A stretch of DNA of 64,000 nucleotides, taken from NCBI RefSeq assembly GCF_040954645.1, contig NC_092804.1:87287217-87351216 (forward strand), given 5' to 3'. Origin of the DNA: Diabrotica undecimpunctata. Lineage: Eukaryota; Arthropoda; Insecta; Coleoptera; Chrysomelidae. Positions 20,236 to 32,233 of this stretch are shown one piece after another. How positions within the stretch are numbered: the first letter of the stretch is position 1; each line of letters opens with the position of its first letter. The notes beneath the pieces are model-generated. The model worked only from the letters and a program-made list of their open reading frames with translations, was not told the DNA's origin and did no database searches. A program made the translations under genes and the position numbers.

Positions 20236-22208
20236 TATCATCTTTTGATATGCGAATCATATTGGGGGTCCACATGCGGAAATATTTTAGATCAGGTATA
20301 TACAAATTGTGATGATTGTATAGGTACTGTAAATGTAAATACTGAATCGGATCACGATATATTCCTTTTGAGTTTAAAATTTACTAATCTAACTAGGACA
20401 TCAGTTCGAAATGTTTTCAGAGTAAAACATGAAGGCGTTATAAATGCATTCAACAATCTCTTGAGTAAAGAAACATGGCAAAATGTTTATCATACAACTT
20501 GTGTGGGTCACACAAGAAGTAAAATCTTCTTCAGATAGTTTGAAGGATTTGTATACTTTGAGTAAAGCATACCGTGAGCTAAAATCTCTATATAGACAAA
20601 AAAATATCCGCACAAAATTCTTGTTGAGACCACAAAGGGTCAGTTTTATTTTAACAAAATCTCTGAATCCTCTAACAAAAACAAAACCACATGTGCTGAT
20701 GTAAATGAACTTAATGGAAAACAAAAAAATCACAAAAATATCTGTCTAAAAATAAATGATACCAAGATTACAGATTCAGATATAAAGCACGTGGTGTTCG
20801 TGTGTATTAAGGTATAAAAAATGCCTGGATATCTCCACTTCATGGTTTTGTTTCAGTTTCACTTTTAAGATTCAGATATAATAACAAACAAATTTAATGA
20901 TTACTTTATAGATGCACCAGAAGATATAATTAGTAAAATAATTAAATCCCATTTTAATTTTCAGCATTCCAACGATTTTAACTTATATAACAGAAGAAGA
21001 TATCTTAGACTTAATAAAATATAAAATTAAAAACAAAGCCTCGTGTGGTTTTGATGAAATATCAGGTATAGTATTTAAGAAAATTGCGTCTCCGATCTTT
21101 ACACCACTTGCTTACATTATAAATGCTTCTTTCAATACTGGTGTTTTTGCTCAGTGTGGTGAAATCTTCATTTCGATCATTTCACCGGTATTAAAACAAG
21201 GTGATCCTGAATTAACTTCAAATTTTCGATCATTGTCTGTTCCATCTGTGTTATCTAAGATTATTGAATATGCAATGCTAAAACAACTTTTATCATTTTT
21301 AGATATCAACCTAATTATCACAAAGCATCAAGATGGATTTCGAAATAAATTTTCTACTTCCACAACCATTAACAGGTTCTCCGAGGAAGTTTTATTCTCA
21401 ATTGAAAACAGTGAAAATCCAACTGCCATTTTTTGTGACATCAGTGGTGCTTTTGATTGTGTGCGACACGATGTACTCGATATATTGTACAAATATGGTG
21501 TTAGGGGAGTTGCTCATAGTTGGTTTGTTTCCTATCTGAAAGACCGGCACCAAACAATTAAAATAAAAAATAACTTCAAAATTTCAATTCTGGTCCGAAT
21601 GTGTAAAACTCTAAATTCAATCAATTTAGATTCAATCAATTCAAATCAATTTAGAAATTTGGGTAGAATACTTTGTCTGCAACATCTTCGTCTTTTTTAT
21701 TTTGCTGAAGTACAGTCGACGATGAGTTACGGTATAACTGTCTGGGGTGGCTTCCTAGTATAAAGGACGTTTTCAGGGCCCAAAAGCGTGTTGTGAGATG
21801 TATTGCAGATGTTCCGTATGGTTGGTCTTGTAAAAGCCTATTTAGGGATTTAAATATATTAACAGTGTATGGAATTTACATTTTGGAATTATTGATACTA
21901 ATTCATAAGAATCAAATAACTTTTTTATGTAACAGTGACATTTACTTACACAACACAAGAAATAAGACAGTTTGTAGTACCCTATCGACATTTAGAAATA
22001 AGCAGGAAGTCATCTACTGTCTGTGGTTTACTGCTGTATAACCAACTTCCTTAAAAATTTAAAAACATTAATTCAACTACAGCTTTTAAAAACCAAGTTA
22101 AAGTGTACCTAGTGACCATGTGTCCTTTTACATTAATTGAATATTACGAGAGTGTATCTCTGAATGTCCAAGCTGCAATATAACCAAATTTAATATATAA
22201 TTGTATTA
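20236..22208 (+). pseudogene. Jockey/CR1-like LINE, internally deleted; interrupted by BEL/Pao
   Basis: It starts within the endonuclease C-terminus ('NTESDHDIFLLSL', 20330-20370). The linker follows and then the RT: 'SVPSVLSKIIEYAMLKQL' (21233), 'TKHQDGFRNKFSTSTTI' and 'AIFCDISGAFDCVRHDVL', the first catalytic Asp region. An internal deletion near 21585 removes the YxDD motif. The 3' end resumes with 'AQKRVVRCIADVPYGWSC' and 'DIYLHNTRNKT' (21780-21970), typical of the C-terminus of Jockey/CR1 LINEs without RNase H. The 3' UTR is split at CGCTG by the BEL/Pao insertion and continues at 28316-28470. Confidence 0.8.
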
Positions 22209-22213
22209 CGCTG
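22209..22213. repeat. Target-site duplication (CGCTG), left copy
   Basis: The five bases CGCTG directly precede the 5' LTR at 22214 and recur directly after the 3' LTR at 28311-28315. Five bp is the size BEL/Pao integrases make. Confidence 0.9.
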
Positions 22214-22721
22214 TGTTCAATCACAAATTAACCCCTTAATTTGTAATCTCACATTATTCTTAACTTCTTAATCTATTATAGTTTCACCGTGTATAAGTGA
22301 CATTGTAAAACCACTTCGTATAATATTTTAATAATTAGTTCATTTACCTACAACTAAATAAATTGCTGAATATTATATTTTCTAATTGAACTTCCTAAGT
22401 GTCGCAATTAAGGCGTAGATTAAATTGTAGTGTAAGCTAAGTTTGTTGGTATGGTATGATAGGAAGCATTAACCTCGATGCTTAGGTATGAAATATTTGT
22501 GAGATTATAAATTGGGGATTTGAGTTCATTTGAGTACAGTCAATCATAAGTAGTTACCTAACGAACATCATATTGTGTAATTACCAGTAGCTGTCAATAA
22601 ATCAACACTTTTACTCCACAACTTCAATTTTATTAAACCTATTATCGTCGAACGACAAGAAGCGGACAAAGGGGCATTTACAAACAGATTCGAACCTCAA
22701 ATCCAAGTTCGAAACTTTCCA
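22214..22721 (+). repeat. BEL/Pao 5' LTR
   Basis: Starts TGTTCAATCACAAATTAACC and ends ACTTTCCA. It contains AATAAA-type signals ('CAATAAATCAAC' near 22595). TGGTCCTTCG one base after the LTR is a possible primer-binding site. Confidence 0.93.
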
Positions 22722-23424
22722 CTGGTCCTTCGAAAAAACATCATCAAAAGGGCGTTAATTGGTTTGGAGCTTCGAAGGAGACAACCCTTAGCGACCTAAA
22801 TAGCTGTTTCCCAGTTCCGTACAAGATCGACGATCGAATTCGAAGTGTGGAGAAAAGAAAAAAGAAATTAAAAAGACCAGAAAGCACCGAATTTAAGGGG
22901 AGGAGCCTTACGAGAGCCTTTGATTACAAGAGAACCTGAATAGCAGTCCTTAAGTCTACTGTTCCATCAGTTTGGAGATCCAGTTTCCGGCAGAAAAATC
23001 TAGTAGCATCCAGAGATCCAGCTCACCAGTTCCAGTTGCAGTTCTAAGAAGGAAGAAGGGACATACAAGTGAACGTCGGGATAAAACTGTAAGTTTTTGA
23101 ATATTTATTATCATTTAAAGCAGTGCATTTTTTTTATGAATTAAAAAGATTATTAAAGAAACTTAAGATTCAAATTTAATAATACTTAATTGAAATATTT
23201 TATTCTGCATACTTTTTACTTAAAAAAGTAATAGTTAGTCTACAGCTAATTCAAATCTAATAGCTTAATTATTTTAATTTTAATTATACTCCATAATTTG
23301 ATTCTTACAATTTAAAATTCTTAAAACATTGGATTTTCATAATATAGGGAAATATTGTGACAAATCGTTATTTTTATACGCATTCAGAGTTCGTTCATTC
23401 CAAATATATAGTATTTTGTAGTAT

Positions 23425-24555
23425 TTGCATTTTTTTTATATAAAGAATTTTTCTCTCTGGTTACAAGTGATAATATTACATTCTTTAATTTGTACAATAA
23501 GCCGTGTCAGCAAGGTTAAGAAGTTCATTGCGGTGTTGTCTAAGGTAAATCTTGCTGAGACTTTAAAAGTTGAATTTAGGTCAGCCTTATATACGTTTAA
23601 AAGGGAGCGGGTATATTTAGATCAAGAAAAACTAGGTCAAGAGATTACAAAGCTTTTAAATAATTTACGAAAACTTCGGAAAGAAAAACGAACTAGAGAA
23701 TACTTAAACATCAAAAGGCAGACACTTGATGAATTGTGGAACGACTTTGAAGAACAAAACACAGAAATTGAAGAGAAGGGTTCGAGAGTTGATAAATATT
23801 TTACGTCTAACTTTTACGAACAAGTACAAAAAAGATATGAAGAAACGAAAAAAACTTTAGAGGATTTTATTAAAAATTCGTACAAGTCTTCGACAAAAAT
23901 TAGAGAAATAGAAATTAGGATGGGAAAACTAAATCAAACAAATATTAGGTTTCCACTACCAGAGAGATTGGATACCGACGAAAAGAAAAAGAGAATAGAA
24001 ATAATAGCTAACACAACCGTCAAGATTAGTGACATCTGCGAAAGATTCTCAAATTTAAATAGAATGCAACGAGTACTATCTCACTGCATTAGATTTGCAG
24101 ACAAATGCAAAAAAAGAGAGGTAGAACATGAACAACTCACTGTCCACGAATTAGAAAATACCTTGCAAAGAGTAATAAAGAATACTCAAGAATTATATTA
24201 TGCAGAAGAGATAAAAACGCTAAAGAGTGGAAAACCACTTAACGGGAGAAGTAAACTACTAAACTTACTACCCTATGTGGATAACCATAGCATATTACGG
24301 GTAACAGGGAGACTTCAGAACTCCGACTTAACACATGATGAAAAGCATCCCTTAATAATACCTCACAAAAGCAAATTAAGTAAACTAATAATACAACATT
24401 GCCATACAAAAACGTTGCATGGAGGCCTACAACAAACTCTGCACTACATAAAGAAAAGATTTTGGATCATGCACGGAAAAAGAGTAGTGCGAGAAGAAAT
24501 AAACACTTGTGTTAAATGTAAAAGATGTAAAAGGCCGAAACGGCTTAACAATTAA
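23425..24555 (+). pseudogene. BEL/Pao Gag N-terminus fused by deletion to integrase N-terminal region
   Basis: The open frame begins without an ATG near 23425. The first ~150 residues are Lys/Glu-rich and helical, as in BEL-family Gag. From about 23900 the sequence becomes the region before and including the integrase zinc-binding domain: '[20 protein letters not shown]', '[20 protein letters not shown]', '[19 protein letters not shown]' and '[17 protein letters not shown]', ending with 'CVKCKRCK'. Protease, RT and RNase H, which normally lie between, are missing, so an internal deletion has joined the ends in frame. The frame stops at 24555 with TAATG overlap to the next frame, probably a one-base frameshift. 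Confidence 0.75.
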
Positions 24556-25390
24556 TGGGAAGTTTACCAAGAGCGAGGGTAAATCAAGTTCATCCGTTTG
24601 CAAATACTGGTGTAGACTACGCCGGACCAATCAAAATAAGAGCAACCAAAGGAAGGGGGTACAAGAGCCATAAAGGATATATAGCAGTATTTGTATGCCT
24701 AGCCACAAAAGCTGTACATCTCGAAGTAGTAAGCGATATGACAACGGATGCATTTGTAGCTGCATTTAAAAGATTTAGTTCAAGAAGGGGACAGTGCAGT
24801 CATATATACAGTGACAATGGAACAAACTTTGTAGGAGCAGCAAACCTGTTATTCCAAAATAGTGAGAAAGTGAAGGCATCATTAACAGACTCCTTAACAA
24901 CATTAGGAACACATTGGCACTTCATACCAGCCTATGGACCACATTTTGGAGGTTTATGGGAAAGTGCTGTTAAAATTATGAAATATCACTTGAAGAGAGT
25001 AATTGGGGATAGTTCGTTAACAGACGAAGAGCTAAGCACAGTGCTAGCTCAAATAGAGGCTTGCATGAATTCCCGACCTTTATGCGCTGATACGGAGAAC
25101 AGAATAATAATAACCCCAGGACACTTTTTAATTGGGAGAGAACTAATTTCGCCAAATAGGGAGGAAGAGTTGAGCACATACATGAATATGCCACAAAGGT
25201 GGAGGCAGTTAGAAAAAGTAAAAAGAGATTTTTGGAACAGTTGGAGACATGACTACTTGTCAAATCTACAACAGCGATATAGTGGTGATAATAAAGGAGG
25301 ATGACACCTCGCCGGGGAAATGGCCACTAGCGAAGATAATCGAAACACATCCCGGAGCTGAAGGTTTAACAAAGTGTTGCAACTCTTGTT
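24555..25390 (+). pseudogene. BEL/Pao integrase catalytic core and C-terminus
   Basis: The frame 24555-25304 contains the complete DDE core: 'GVDYAGPIKI' (first Asp near 24614), 'IYSDNGTNFVGAANLL' (second Asp near 24811) and 'HFGGLWESAVKIMKYHL' (Glu near 24962). It also has the usual 'CMNSRPLCAD' and 'TPGHFLIGR' blocks. The C-terminal 'WRQLEKVKRDFWNSW' belongs to the domain always attached to BEL integrases. A frameshift near 25290 moves the rest ('EDDTSPGKWPLAKI', 'HPG') to another frame. The catalytic residues are intact but the polyprotein is broken. Confidence 0.85.
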
Positions 25391-25491
25391 AAAAGCAAAA
25401 AGCAAACGGAAAAGTAACTACTCGTCCTATACACAAGTTAATACCAAGAGTACAAGAGCCCACCTCACGAAAGACAAATAGAGCACGTAGT

Positions 25492-26900
25492 ATGTGGAGA
25501 AAATTTATGTTTTGCATCCTATTTTTAGTATTTTTGAAGCCATCAAATGCAGATTTGTACAAAATTTATACCCCATCCCCCGGATTATATTCAGAGCATC
25601 TAAGCGATGTATACATAGATCGCGGATTATTTAGAATAAAAACTTATCTAGAAAAGATAAAAATTTTAGATGGTGAACAAACGATAGATTCAATGGTAAA
25701 AACGCTGGAAGATATGTGTAAGACAAGCAATATAATAAATTGTGATTCCTTATCGAGCCAGCTAAAAGAGGAACAAGAACGAGCAAAAATGATAAGTCGA
25801 GCTTTAGATCTGGAAGTCAAAAGAAAGCCGAAGAGGGGTCTTCTAGGAACAGTCCTCACATCAGTATTTGGGGTAAATGATGAAGTATACAGGGACATAG
25901 ATTCTTTGGACCAAAATCAGAAGGATTTTTACAAACAATAGCTTCGATTAACTCTACAGAAGAAAGAATAAACGGACATCTAAATAGGTTCCGAGAAGCA
26001 CTGATAAACGGAACTAAGGAAATGTCTAAGGGGCTAAGTGATGTCTCATATAGAGCTGACACATTAGAGAAAGAGTACATACGACTTAAAGTGGAAACGA
26101 CTTATAACCGTGCAATGGAATATGCAAAAGAATATTCGAACACATACGAAAAAATATTAAACCTTCATTACAATCATGGACACTTCATAGATATTATAAA
26201 ACCTGGACAAATAGAGTCAATCATTTCGAATGCTACAAGGTTCCTTCCACAAGAAGTAGATATAAGAAGGCAGCCAATAATAGATACGGTCGTACAAAAT
26301 GAAAAAGGAGACGTCGTCATTATTGGCTATTTCCTAATAATTGACAACACTAGATACAACCTACTGAGAGTCACAGCTCTACCGTTGTCGGTGAGAGGTG
26401 GTGTTGTGCTCTCGTTGTTGGTCCCAAGGAATCTACTTGCAGTAGATTACAATAACTTACATTATTTTGAAGTGACATATAAAGATAAAGGAAGGTGTAT
26501 AGAATTAAACAAAGGAGAGTTGGCATGTTCACCAATGGGAATCATTAATATGGATACTCAGCCAAACTGTATCTTAAATGAATTATATGATAGAACTACC
26601 AATACCACTTGCAATATAATAGAATACACAATAAAGGAAGCCAGTTGGTTGAAAATAAGTACACCGAACCTGTGGTTAGTCATTCCACCATACGCGATAA
26701 ATTTAGCTATAATGTGCGATGGTTCTCGATCTGAACATATAATCGATCAAACGAGTTTTATAAAACTGTCCTCAAAATGCGTTGCTCAGACTCGAAACAT
26801 AACGTTACTCACATCCAGTAACGGATTGGAAACAGCAATTGGAAGCTATTTAAAGACTCCCGTCAGTCCCTGGACTGACAATCCTGGACTGAGCACGTGA
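25492..26900 (+). pseudogene. BEL/Pao env-like glycoprotein, N-terminal and middle parts
   Basis: The first frame (25492-25941) begins ATG with a hydrophobic signal peptide ('FMFCILFLVFLKPSNA'). After about 110 residues it has a dibasic stretch ('KRKPKRGLLG') like a furin-type cleavage site followed by a fusion-peptide-like segment. A one-base shift near 25915-25935 breaks it, and the frame 26022-26900 continues the ectodomain, with N-glycosylation-type sites and several cysteines. The C-terminal membrane segment is displaced to 27209-27638 by a LINE insertion. The gene lies 3' of integrase, where env-bearing BEL elements carry it. It is non-functional as it stands. Confidence 0.7.
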
Positions 26901-27208
26901 CCAACGAAGAGGTACTACGCCGGATAGGTAAAGAGAGAGAGGTAGGAATAAGTATAAAGAAAAGAAAGTTGGAATACTTGGGTCACGTTATGAGACACAA
27001 TAAATATAGAGTACTACAACTGATCGTCCAAGGGAAAATAGACAGCAGAAGGGGTCCAGGGAGGAGAAGACACTCGTGGCTCCAAAACTTGCGGCAATAG
27101 TTCGGATTGTCATCTGCTGAACTATTCAGATCTGCCGCAAACAAAGTCAGAATAGCCATGTTGATTGCCAACGTTCGGAACGGACAAGGCACATGAAGAA
27201 GAAGAAGT
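26885..27208 (+). mobile_element. LINE 3'-end insertion (5'-truncated) within env
   Basis: The segment encodes 'TNEEVLRRIG', 'KKRKLEYLGHVMRHNKYRVL', 'GRRRHSWLQNLRQ' and, after a stop, 'AMLIANVRNG', and ends in GAAGAAGAAG. The same LINE tail occurs inverted at 31184-31500 and 37919-38215. CAATCC at 26879-26884 and at 27209-27214 may be its target duplication. Confidence 0.75.
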
Positions 27209-27638
27209 CAATCCCATTGAAGAGCTTATACAGAGGCCAATCATAAGGCAGAACAACATTCCCAAACATAATATAGATATTCGGGGAGATGAGTTGCCAA
27301 ATATTGTACTTGAGGCAGAGCAGTTTGACCAAGATATATCCGAACACACGTGGAAAACCATTGCTAACCATCAGTGGATTCCTCATTTAACCACGGGACT
27401 AGTCACTTTATTCATTGTTATGTTGATTGTCATTACATGGAAGGTAGTCAGATATTTTCGAAACTCCAAGAGAGCCAGAAAACAAAGGCATCAAGGTTCT
27501 TGCATCCAACCTCATCCAGCGCCTCGAAGACATACTTTATCACAACCAAATTTAAGTAGTACTTTAAAGAAAGCCCCTCCTAGATCAGTTTCACTTAATG
27601 AGCTTAGATTTGAATTAGATAGTTTAGCTGAAACATAA
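27209..27638 (+). pseudogene. BEL/Pao env-like gene, C-terminal membrane part
   Basis: After the LINE insertion the frame continues with an extracellular stalk and then a transmembrane segment 'LTTGLVTLFIVMLIVITW' (about 27386-27440). A basic cytoplasmic tail of about 55 residues rich in Arg/Ser/Pro ends at TAA 27638. It completes the env-like gene begun at 25492. Confidence 0.7.
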
Positions 27639-27802
27639 ATTCTAAATAATCAAATTATAGGTAGCACTGCTCGGGTGAGATAATAATTCAAAAACCGAGT
27701 GAATTAGTGTTATGATTATTGTTATATTAATATTTTATATTTTATATGTTTTAAATATTTCTATTGGCCGTCTGTTTGTTTTTTTTTATATAGTGGCCAA
27801 TA

Positions 27803-28310
27803 TGTTCAATCACAAATTAACCCCTTAATTTGTAATCTCACATTATTCTTAACTTCTTAATCTATTATAGTTTTACCGTGTATAAGTGACATTGTAAAAC
27901 CACTTCGTATAATATTTTAATAATTAGTTCATTTACCTACAACTAAATAAATTGCTGAATAATATATTTTCTAATTGAACTTCCTAAGTGTCGCAATTAA
28001 GGCGTAGATTAAATTGTAGTGTAAGCTAAGTTTGTTGGTATGGTATGATAGGAAGCATTAACCTCGATGCTTAGGTATGAAATATTTGTGAGATTATAAA
28101 TTGGGGATTTGAGTTCATTTGAGTACAGTCAATCATAAGTAGTTACCTAACGAACATCATATTGTGTAATTACCAGTAGCTGTCAATAAATCAACACTTT
28201 TACTCCACAACTTCAATTTTATTAAACCTATTATCGTCGAACGACAAGAAGCGGACAAAGGGGCATTTACAAACAGATTCGAACCTCAAATCCAAGTTCG
28301 AAACTTTCCA
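27803..28310 (+). repeat. BEL/Pao 3' LTR
   Basis: Same length (508 bp) as the 5' LTR with two substitutions. It is followed directly by the CGCTG duplication at 28311-28315. Confidence 0.93.
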
Positions 28311-28315
28311 CGCTG

Positions 28316-28470
28316 TCTACATTGCACACTTTAAATGTTTTAAATATTTTTAATGTATTGTTCCATTTTTTGTAATGTTTTATATTTAGAAGTTTGTACT
28401 TGTTTGCTATAAACCTTGTTGCAACTTACAGTCTAATAAACTATCTATATGTCTATCTATGTATTCGTGT
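28316..28470 (+). mobile_element. Remaining 3' UTR of the interrupted Jockey/CR1-like LINE
   Basis: Continues the LINE interrupted at 22213. It ends near 28430-28470 with 'TAATAAACTATC' and short TATCTATG-like tail repeats. Confidence 0.55.
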
Positions 28471-28692
28471 TTCCACCCATAAAACTTCACTGTATCTGAG
28501 CTCATGAGAGATACAATCAGTTGTATATGTACATTATTAAATGTATTCTATGCCATTTCCATTGGTCTAACTTGTAAACAACGAAAATATGTTTTTATTT
28601 AATTTGTTATTTATATTATATTTTATTTGTAATTTATCATAACTTAAATCTCTTAATAAATTACCAATTAAGATAAAATTAAATATTTTTAG

Positions 28693-28856
28693 ATGCAGCA
28701 AGGTAGAAGAACCGCTAGCCTAAAGGCATCTTACGAAGCCATTAATACCGGCGTGCATGGTCATGAATTTGGCATTGGTAGAGAATTAGCTGGAGCCGCG
28801 CAGACTGCCATTCAAGCTATCCAACAGGATCATGCGAATAACAAGAAAAAACAAAA
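28693..28856 (+). CDS. ING3: ING3-like gene, internal exon
   Basis: The acceptor TTTTTAG precedes 28693 and the donor GTAAG follows 28856. The 164-nt exon encodes 'QGRRTASLKASYEAINTG' and an Ala/Gln-rich helix ending in a Lys run, matching the middle segment of ING3 ('GRR..SLKASYEA'). The ATG at 28693 is not the start codon; upstream exons with the N-terminal ING domain were not found in the window. ING3 is a subunit of the NuA4/TIP60 histone acetyltransferase complex in the nucleus. Confidence 0.82.
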
Positions 28857-28926
28857 GTAAGAAAAACTTAGTTAATAATGAATATAAATAATTTTAGGGT
28901 ATAAAATTGTACCTACACATTTTTAG

Positions 28927-29152
28927 AAAATGGAATAGTAGTAGTTCATCCAGCACATCTACTGTCACTGTTGTTCAGCCTGTAGTATCTACCCCAGTCG
29001 TAATACCACCGCCTGAATCTCCAACGGTCGACACCAATTCCCAGAATGCGGAAGTAACAGATGGTGAATGGACTTACGATCCAAACGAACCTAGATATTG
29101 CCTTTGTAATCAGGTGTCATATGGTGATATGGTTGCTTGCGATAATGAGGAC
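28927..29152 (+). CDS. ING3: ING3-like gene, exon with first half of the PHD finger
   Basis: Acceptor TTTTTAG before 28927 and donor GTGAGT after 29152; the codon split with the previous exon is consistent (2+1). It encodes a Ser/Thr/Val/Pro-rich linker and then '[20 protein letters not shown]' and 'MVACDNED', the first half of the PHD zinc finger that reads H3K4 methylation. It joins in phase 0 to the exon at 38880 across a 9.7-kb intron filled with transposons. Confidence 0.9.
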
Positions 29153-29234
29153 GTGAGTTTTATATTTATTTTAAACGATTTAAATAGAAACGTCATAATA
29201 TATGAAATATTTTTACTTACAATTCGGGTTTATT

Positions 29235-30500
29235 CTCATTAAACATAGTAGTTTATATAAAAATGCCACAAGAAAATTGTCTCAGATTCATATTTATGGT
29301 TCTGTTTTCTCCATATTATTTCATTCAGGCAACTTGCGGCTCTGTTTGCTCTATTCACTTGATCTTCTACTTTTGCTTCGAGCTTTCCATAACTAAATAG
29401 TGTGATGCATAGATATTTTAATTTCATCGCTTGTTTTGTTATCTGACCCTCCAGCTCTAATTTACATCGTAGTAGATTATTTTAAATGATTTTTTCCCGT
29501 TTTGTATCTTTTTTTAGCTATTACTTTTTTATTACTATTTTATCCATGATCAGGTTGAACAATAAAGCACTCACTGATTCGTAGTTATTCTACTTTTACT
29601 TTTATTTTGTTGTTGTGGTAGATATTTTCGATCTTTTTGACTATTCTTACAGGTATCTGTCTTGCTTATAATAAGTTGATAACATCCTTTAATTTGACCG
29701 CGTCAAATGCCTTCTTAAGGCCTACTAAACTTAAATATACCAGTCTGTTGTATTTAAGTAATTTCTCTTGCATTTGTCTCATTATAAATATAGCGTCTCT
29801 GCATGACCTTTCTGGCCTAAAACCTTATTATTTTAAAGTCCTTGTTATAAGTTCATTCAGGTTATTTGTTATCACTTAAGTTGTTAATTTTAGTGTTGTG
29901 TTTAATAAATTAATTTATCTATAGTTCTCCAGGTCCGATTTGTCTCCCTTTTTGAAGAGAGGTATTAAGATGCTTAATCTGCATTCTTGTGATATTCTGG
30001 TATTCTGTTTTGTTGTATTATTTTTTGGATTAGTTTTAATAGGTGTTTGGTCAGAGAGGTGCCCTCTACTGGTGGTTTTCTATTTTTTAATTTCCTTAAT
30101 GCTTCCTTTACCTCTCCCTACTCAATGTTTATATCTTCGTTTTTCGTCAGTTCTATTGTTGGTGGTTTCGTTTTTATTAATTCGTTCATATCTTTTCTGT
30201 ATCTTCTGATCATTCTCCATATTTTTTTTGTGTTTCGTAGAAGTCGTGTTCTGAGAAGCTCCGCCGGTGTTCCCTTTTTATTTGTCTCATTAGTTTATAG
30301 TGGTTGTATGTCTGTTGTGTTTGTTGTGTTCTTTATTAAAAAAAGGCTTTCTTCTTTTAACACATTATATCTTCACTTTCTTTCTAAATCATGGGGTTTT
30401 TTTGACATGTTAGTGGTCTTAACTTTCTTTTCTCCAATTGATTCTGTTGCTTTGTTAATTATGATATTTTTGAGTTTTCCCAGCTTTCCTCGATGTTAAC
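29235..30500 (-). pseudogene. RTE-like LINE reverse transcriptase, decayed (in ING3 intron)
   Basis: Minus-strand frames give 'FRPERSCRDAIFIMRQMQEK' and 'VGLKKAFDAVKLKDVINLL' (about 29700-29850), the RT region with the first catalytic Asp. 'SYGKLEAKVEDQVNRANRAA' (29300-29400) follows, the same 3' block as at 120-230. Upstream (29900-30050) is the 'LFKKG'-type N-terminal RT area. It has many stops and frameshifts. The 3' tail ends near 29235. Confidence 0.72.
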
Positions 30501-31183
30501 GTGTTCTAATATTTCATTATCAGCAATCGTCTCTGATATTATTTTTCTTTATTAGTATTTAAAAAGAAATTTAGTTGAAAGAACGACCCCTGCGATATGA
30601 GTATTCCCTTTTTTCGGAACGTACTTAATATTTTCAATAATCAGCAGAAACACCTTTTGGAAATTACAAAAAAATAGGATTTCACTGCAAGATGTAACTT
30701 CTTGATACTACAGGTATTGCAGTATGCAAAGAAATTATTTAAGATCTATAAAGAAAGTAAAAGCCGTAGAAATACTTGTTTATCTAGTTTGAACGTTTAC
30801 GTCATACATTTTCAGTAATGTAATCAATAAAAATAGCGCACGTTACCATTTTATATTTTGTTTAAAACGTTCAGTGCCAATGATGCGCTAGTGTGTCGGT
30901 ACCTGACTATAGAAGGCGGTGACGCTACTTCGCTTTCGTTTGGACGGTAATAATTTAGTTTGAAAGTTGTCAGATCCCAGAAAAAGATCACCTTTAATTA
31001 AACAGACAAGGGAACAAATACCATAACCAGAAACCAGTGACACTCTAGTGCATTCACTCCCAACCCTAGTTAGTTACATATTGAACTAATTTAAATACAG
31101 TACAAAAGATAAAAACATTTATATACCAGAAGGAGTAAACGACTCTCGGTGAAAAACTACATGAAGTAGATTAGCAGTCAACG
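30501..31183. other. Gene-free intronic stretch
   Basis: No motif or repeat structure recognised. Confidence 0.4.
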
Positions 31184-31500
31184 TGTTCTTCTTCTTAGGG
31201 TGCCTGTCCGTTCCGAACGTGGGCGATGATTCTGGCTATGATGACTTTGTTGGTTGCTATACGAAATAGCTGTGTTGAGGCCTTTCTATACCATGCTCTC
31301 AGGTTAGTAAGCCAGAATATTCTTCTTCGTCCTGGGGCCCTTTTTCCTTCAATTTTACCTTGCAAAATGCATTGAACTAGGTCGTATCTGCCTTAATTTC
31401 TCATTATAAGTCCCAAGTACTGCAGCTTACGGCCCCTCACGATGTTGACCAAACCGCGGTTGTGTTCATCCTCCGCAGTACTTCTTCATTGGTGACTTTG
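31184..31500 (-). mobile_element. LINE 3'-end fragment with GAAGAAG tail
   Basis: Read on the minus strand it starts 'TNEEVLRRM' near 31495, passes through a degraded copy of the LINE tail seen at 26885-27208, and ends in AAGAAGAAG at 31184-31195. Confidence 0.65.
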
Positions 31501-31519
31501 GCTGTCATCACACATTGGG

Positions 31520-31583
31520 CGTGTGTGTGCGCGGTGTGTGTGTGTGTGTGTGTGTGTGCCTGTGCGTGTGTATGTGCCTGTAC

Positions 31584-31614
<31 letters not shown>

Positions 31615-32233
31615 TGTGGGAGTGTGTGTGTGTGTGTGTGTGTGAGGTGCGGGTGTGCTGGGCGTGTGTGTGACCGGTGTGAGTGTTTGTTTGCGGTGTG
31701 TGTGTTCATGTGTGTGTGCGGTATGTGTGCTGTGTGTGTGTGTGTGTGTGTGTGTGCTGTGTTTGTTTGTGCGGTGTGTATGTGCGATGAGTGTGTGGGG
31801 TGTGTACGTTGTGTGTATGCAGTGCGTGTGTGCAGTGCGTTTGTGCTGTGCCTGTGTGTGTGCTGTTCGTGTGTGTGTGTGGTGTTTGTGTGCTGTACGT
31901 GTGTGTGAGCGTGAGTGTGTGCGTGTGTGTCTGCGGTGTGTGTGCGGTGTGTGTGTGTGCGGTGTGTGACTGTGTGCGCTGTGTATGTGTGTGCGTGTGT
32001 GTGTGGTGTTTATGTGCGGGGTGTGTGTATGTGCGGTACGTGTGCCGTGCGTGTGTGCTGTGCGTGTGTGCGGTTTGTGTTTTCGGTGTGTTTGTTTGCG
32101 GTATGTGTGCGCAGTGTGTATGTGCGCTGTTTGTATGCGCGGTGTGTGTGTGTGTGTGCCGTGTGTGTGTGTGCGATGTTTGTTTGTGTGCGGTGTGTGT
32201 GTTTGTGTGCGGTTTGTGTGTGCGGTGTATGCG

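Larger units (their letters stand above)
22214..28310 (+). mobile_element. BEL/Pao LTR retrotransposon with env, deleted for protease-RT-RNase H
   Basis: Two 508-bp LTRs, each TG...CA, are flanked by a CGCTG duplication. They differ at two positions (TTTCACCG versus TTTTACCG; AATATTATA versus AATAATATA), so about 0.4% divergence and a recent insertion. The internal region (5.08 kb) has a gag-like N-terminus joined to the BEL-type integrase, then an env-like gene. The central pol domains are absent. It sits inside the 3' UTR of a LINE. Its env was later hit by a LINE tail (26885-27208). Confidence 0.9.

Noticed and set aside
28693..28695. ATG as start codon of a small gene
   Set aside because: It directly follows a splice acceptor and the protein matches the middle of ING3, so it is an internal codon.
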